7,667 nucleotides of DNA, from assembly GCA_030705665.1 (NCBI GenBank), contig JAUZQA010000189.1, positions 1 through 7,667 of the forward strand, given 5' to 3'. The DNA is from Bacillota bacterium (GTDB taxonomy: Bacteria; Bacillota; Bacilli; Bacillales_B; DSM-18226). The notes beneath the pieces are model-generated. The model was not told where the DNA came from. It did not search any database and saw only the letters and a list, made by a program, of their open reading frames with translations. This document shows, piece after piece, positions 6,187 through 7,667 of this stretch. The stretch's first letter is position 1, and each line of letters begins with the position of its first letter. The translations under genes and the position numbers were made by a program.

Positions 6187-6888
6187 TTATTTTTTTGCAG
6201 ACATAGAAGCAAGTGCAGATTCATTGAATCCTTTCATGATGAGCCATACCGCTAAAATCATTTCATTCGCAAAAACTGGAAGAGACAAAACTGCACCCCA
6301 AACAGAAATTTGAGAAAAAACACCAAACATTTCTAGTATGGCAGCAAGAGAAACAAGAGCGGCCCCTGTCATTCCCAAGATGGGGATAAATCTTGGTAAG
6401 AGCCTGGATTTATAAAATAAATAACTGTACATCATCGTATTAATGCCAAGCATGAAATTAGGACCAAGCAAAAATGTCCAGTCATGTATTGCTTTTAATA
6501 AAGTTCCAGAGGCTTGAAAGGAGCCGATGTCCGGGGCCCCCGCTGCCACATATTCTCGGCTTAAGGTCAATAAGGACAGTACGCTGACTACACCAACCGT
6601 AATGATAATCGCTTCAAGAAACCTGAAGCAAACATGCCAAAGTGCGATCGTTTCATTGTACTTCCTTAAAAATGGAAACATGGTCGTTGCAGTTCCAACC
6701 GCTGATACGACAAGAATTAACTCCATCAGGGCTCCTACTATCACCTGGTTCGCGTACTCTGAGCCATTAATCAAGTAATCATGACTGTTTAGGATAGGAG
6801 CATATAATTTTAGGCCTATGATCGCCGTAACGGCAGCAAGTATAAACAGTACTCCCACTATTTTAGCGGCAGCTTTATTTGAGAACAT
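6187..6888 (-). CDS. DUF4386 family integral membrane protein
   Basis: A 233-residue membrane protein of the DUF4386 family, whose function is unknown. About six hydrophobic segments are visible near residues 8-27, 47-72, 86-109, 137-157, 164-190 and 197-219. Family-like stretches include the N-terminal NKAAAKIVGVLFILAAV, APILNSHDYL (30-39), the FRFLEAIII helix (88-96), LTLSREYVAAGAPD (107-120) and DWTFLLGP (136-143), the last two being the most conserved. Length fits the family. The ATG at 6886-6888 follows GAAGGAG by six bases. It lies between the DoxX gene and the bicupin gene on the same strand. No clear terminator separates it from the bicupin gene, so partial co-transcription is possible. 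No transport or enzyme role can be assigned. Confidence 0.85.
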   Translation of the reverse strand: MFSNKAAAKIVGVLFILAAVTAIIGLKLYAPILNSHDYLINGSEYANQVIVGALMELILVVSAVGTATTMFPFLRKYNETIALWHVCFRFLEAIIITVGVVSVLSLLTLSREYVAAGAPDIGSFQASGTLLKAIHDWTFLLGPNFMLGINTMMYSYLFYKSRLLPRFIPILGMTGAALVSLAAILEMFGVFSQISVWGAVLSLPVFANEMILAVWLIMKGFNESALASMSAKK

Positions 6889-6904
6889 TTTTTTCTCCTT
6901 CGTT

Positions 6905-6932
6905 ATTATATTTTTCCTGACATATTACTCAA
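6905..6932 (-). promoter_or_regulatory. Predicted sigma-A promoter of the DUF4386 gene, with very short leader
   Basis: A perfect -10 TATAAT (6905-6910) lies 16 bases after -35 TTGAGT (6927-6932, 4/6 to consensus). The start point would be near 6898, so the leader is only about ten bases and the ribosome binding site would sit at its extreme 5' end. Either the mRNA is nearly leaderless or a different promoter further upstream is used. Confidence 0.45.
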
Positions 6933-6999
6933 AGAAATAATGAAGTATATGTAGCTTGACTTTTAAATATTCTCATTCTTTTTGTTCTCTAATAATAAA

Positions 7000-7030
7000 A
7001 GTGCCTCACACTATTAAAGAGTGAGGCACT
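7000..7030 (-). terminator. Rho-independent terminator of the DoxX gene
   Basis: A perfect ten-base GC-containing stem, AGTGCCTCAC (7000-7009) with GTGAGGCACT (7021-7030), encloses an 11-base loop. On the minus strand it is followed by TTTTATTATT. It begins eight bases after the DoxX stop codon. This is a textbook terminator, so the DUF4386 gene needs its own promoter or readthrough. Confidence 0.92.
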
Positions 7031-7037
7031 AGTTAGG

Positions 7038-7556
7038 TTAAACGGTGTGTTTATCGGCGTGATTTTCTTTTTTTCCTATTGCTGCATATTTGCGAATATC
7101 AGGGATTAACCAGCGATCAAGACCTACTCTTCCAGCGTTAAGTCCTGCAGCTAGAATGAAAATGCCTAGTAAAATATCCCATGGATTCGTAGAAACAGTT
7201 CCAGCCATCATATATGCGAAGTTCATCACCAATCCAAAGAATACAGCTGCGGTTGTCAAGCATCCGAGAATTAATCCCAAACCAACAAGAAATTCTCCCC
7301 AAGGAACCAGAACATTAAATATATGGGCATTTGGCATTGCAAAATGTTTCAAAAATCCAACGTAAGTGGCGTAAACCATGCCCCCGTCAGGACCTTTCAC
7401 TGGATTGGCGATGGCTCCTTTTATGAATCCTGTTGCATCGAACCCGCCGGTAATTTTGTGGAATCCAGCCATTAACCATTCATATCCAAGATACAAACGC
7501 AACACCGTGAGAATGTAGGCGGCAACTTTGTTCTCTCTTAGAAATTTATTAAACAT
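7038..7556 (-). CDS. DoxX family membrane protein
   Basis: A 172-residue membrane protein of the DoxX family, four-helix proteins associated with quinone or thiol redox reactions (for example CatD and MhqP in Bacillus and the DoxD subunit of thiosulfate:quinone oxidoreductase). The signature LRLYLGYEWLMAGFHKI (19-35) opens the first helix. Further hydrophobic helices lie near 78-98 (with PWGEFLVGLGLILG, 85-98), 101-120 and 126-146 (WDILLGIFILAAGLNAGRVGLDRWL). A loop of about 45 residues after helix 1 makes it longer than the shortest family members. The ATG at 7554-7556 follows AAGGGG by seven bases. That site lies in a tiny AAAGG-3-CCTTT stem (7559-7571) that could mask it. It is monocistronic by its terminator, but lies near a bicupin dioxygenase-like gene. 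The exact reaction cannot be inferred. Confidence 0.87.
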   Translation of the reverse strand: MFNKFLRENKVAAYILTVLRLYLGYEWLMAGFHKITGGFDATGFIKGAIANPVKGPDGGMVYATYVGFLKHFAMPNAHIFNVLVPWGEFLVGLGLILGCLTTAAVFFGLVMNFAYMMAGTVSTNPWDILLGIFILAAGLNAGRVGLDRWLIPDIRKYAAIGKKENHADKHTV

Positions 7557-7605
7557 ATAAAGGACCCCTTTTGAAAAAGTATTATTAAACCTTCTTTACA
7601 CTATT

Positions 7606-7611
7606 ATTATA
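7606..7611 (-). promoter_or_regulatory. -10 box of the DoxX promoter
   Basis: A perfect TATAAT on the minus strand, about 50 bases before the DoxX start codon. The hexamer 17 bases upstream is CTCAAT (7629-7634), a poor -35, so the promoter may be weak or need an activator. Confidence 0.5.
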
Positions 7612-7622
7612 GTTTATTAGTT

Positions 7623-7646
7623 TTGGAAATTGAGCAAATTTTCCAA
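7623..7646. promoter_or_regulatory. Inverted repeat over the DoxX -35 region, candidate operator
   Basis: TTGGAAA (7623-7629) and TTTCCAA (7640-7646) form perfect seven-base arms around a ten-base spacer. On the minus strand the repeat covers the -35 position of the DoxX promoter. The arm spacing of about 17 bases centre to centre fits a dimeric regulator, though the AT-rich context makes chance arms possible. Confidence 0.35.
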
Positions 7647-7667
7647 CCGTTAACATACTATTCAAAA

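Noticed and set aside
1..7667. tRNA, rRNA, CRISPR arrays or defence genes
   Set aside because: I found no cloverleaf, no regularly spaced repeats and no defence-type protein in the window.

Overview
The window looks like chromosomal DNA from a low-GC Firmicute, most likely a Bacillaceae member. It is AT-rich, has strong AGGAGG-like ribosome binding sites and sigma-A style promoters, and its genes match Bacillus families (a YsfC/YsfD-type glycolate oxidase, a YuzB-like DUF1450 protein, DUF4386 and DoxX membrane proteins). This assignment is inference from gene content. Every gene I can support lies on the minus strand, so the region reads from right to left.

Right part (7667 to about 5000): a DoxX-family membrane protein with its own terminator, then a six-helix DUF4386 membrane protein, then a gentisate-dioxygenase-like bicupin with a clear sigma-A promoter and an operator-like near-palindrome over its start point. 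A DoxX protein beside a ring-cleavage-type dioxygenase recalls the Bacillus catDE and mhqNOP quinone/catechol detoxification loci, although the dioxygenase here is a cupin. A two-tier hairpin terminator closes this part.

Middle (about 4930 to 4363): a small cysteine-rich DUF1450 protein, then what looks like the C-terminal stump of a CdaR/PucR-type regulator. The stump keeps its helix-turn-helix domain but has lost its N-terminal domains, any good start codon and a ribosome binding site.

Left part (4360 to 1): a glycolate/lactate oxidation module. glcD (FAD subunit) and glcF (Fe-S subunit) overlap by 4 bases. After a 115-base gap comes an L-lactate/glycolate permease that runs off the left edge. 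The glcD promoter region carries a perfect 14-base palindrome next to the -35 box and a cre-like CcpA site between -35 and -10. Together the genes would import glycolate or lactate and oxidise glycolate to glyoxylate, passing electrons to the respiratory chain. No separate GlcE subunit gene is present. The most striking point is that the expected local regulator appears broken while its probable target promoter looks intact.
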